The notes under the pieces: model-generated | Told to the model about the DNA's origin: nothing | Databases searched by the model: none | Seen by the model: the letters and a program-made list of their open reading frames with translations, nothing else | Shown: piece by piece, positions 5,561 through 6,097 of the stretch | Numbering within the stretch: position 1 is the first letter of the stretch | How the letters are laid out: each line of letters opens with the position of its first letter | Made by a program: the position numbers and the translations under genes | Assembly (NCBI GenBank): GCA_029863105.1 | Contig: JAOTWC010000093.1 | Coordinates: forward strand, 1 to 6,097 | DNA from: Gemmatimonadota bacterium | GTDB taxonomy: Bacteria > Gemmatimonadota > Gemmatimonadetes > Palauibacterales > Palauibacteraceae | Length of the DNA stretch: 6,097 nt | Reading direction: 5' to 3'

Positions 5561-6097
5561 AGGTCGTACTGTTCTGCGGCGGTCTCGGTATGCGGCTCCG
5601 CGACTACGCCGACAACGTGCCCAAGCCCATGGTGCCGATCGGCAGCCGACCGATTCTGTGGCACCTGATGAAGTACTACGCGCATTTCGGTCACCGGGAT
5701 TTCATTCTCTGCCTGGGGTACAAAGGCGACGCGATCAAGCGCTATTTCCTGAACTACGAAGAGTACCTGACGAACGACTTCATCCTGGCCGAGGGGGGGC
5801 GGACCCGTGAACTCCTGGGCAGCGACATTCACGACTGGCGAATCACGTTTGTCGACACGGGTGTCAAGTCGAACATCGGGGAGCGCCTCGTAGCCGTTCG
5901 CCGCCATCTCGAAGGGGAAGCGATCTTCCTCGCCAACTACGCGGACGGACTGACGTCGCTTCCCCTGCCCGACCAGCTGGCGCACTTCGAGAGCCAGAAC
6001 GCGGTGGCGAGCTTCATTTCCGTGCGTCCCAACCTCAGCTATCACTTCATCGAAACCGGCGACGACGGGATGGTGACCGGAATTCGCGACATCGCCG
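5557..6097 (+). CDS. rfbF: Glucose-1-phosphate cytidylyltransferase-like enzyme, N-terminal part (cut by right edge)
   Basis: The first 180 codons of a sugar-1-phosphate nucleotidyltransferase, most like RfbF, which makes CDP-glucose from CTP and glucose-1-phosphate, the entry step to CDP-deoxyhexoses. The nucleotide-binding loop is FCGGLGMRLRDY (6-17) with Arg13, followed by VPKPMVPIG (21-29) with Lys23. RPILWHLMKYYAHFG (31-45) and FILCLGYKGDAIKRYF (49-64) are the usual RfbF blocks. ITFVDTG (96-102) and NYADGL (127-132) follow, with Asp130 as a metal ligand. Met12 replaces the Thr of the common GxGTRL loop. The start is ATG 5557, overlapping the SDR stop as ATGA. CTP specificity is inferred from overall resemblance; a UTP or dTTP enzyme is possible. 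The rest of the gene, and probably the 4,6-dehydratase gene, lies beyond the window. Confidence 0.88.
   Translation, partial: MKVVLFCGGLGMRLRDYADNVPKPMVPIGSRPILWHLMKYYAHFGHRDFILCLGYKGDAIKRYFLNYEEYLTNDFILAEGGRTRELLGSDIHDWRITFVDTGVKSNIGERLVAVRRHLEGEAIFLANYADGLTSLPLPDQLAHFESQNAVASFISVRPNLSYHFIETGDDGMVTGIRDIA

Overview
The window is high-GC bacterial DNA (roughly 60-65% G+C by eye) with dense, strongly coupled genes and frequent GTG starts. Nothing in it fixes the taxon. The gene content is that of a surface-polysaccharide locus (O-antigen, capsule or exopolysaccharide) in a high-GC Gram-negative type of bacterium; that placement is inference.

The left arm (1-1137, minus strand) holds two genes reading leftward: a family 2 glycosyltransferase (226-1137), then the first 76 codons of a PAPS-dependent sulfotransferase that runs off the left edge. 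They share a 4-base GTGA overlap. The pair suggests that a glycan is built and then sulfated.

The middle (1138-1405) is a 268-base divergent intergenic region with no convincing gene. It must carry the start signals for both arms. It contains two perfect dyad symmetries (1195-1216 and 1232-1244) built on the same GCTGT/ACAGC half-sites.

The right arm (1406-6097, plus strand) is a five-gene operon in which every neighbouring pair overlaps: a NovU/TylC3-type sugar C-methyltransferase; an RmlC/RfbC-type sugar-nucleotide epimerase; a DUF2172/DUF4910 M28-aminopeptidase-like protein with a C-terminal winged helix; an extended SDR epimerase/reductase; and the first 180 codons of a glucose-1-phosphate cytidylyltransferase-like enzyme (RfbF type), cut by the right edge.

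The enzymes fit a route to an activated, probably CDP-linked, C-methyl-branched deoxyhexose. The nucleotidyltransferase activates the hexose-1-phosphate. A 4,6-dehydratase, not in this window and expected nearby, would give the 4-keto-6-deoxy sugar. The C-methyltransferase adds a carbon branch next to the ketone, the RmlC-like protein epimerises, and the SDR reduces or epimerises. The glycosyltransferase and sulfotransferase of the left arm could then build the sugar into a polymer and decorate it. The peptidase-like protein is the part this scheme does not explain, and it is the most interesting element here.
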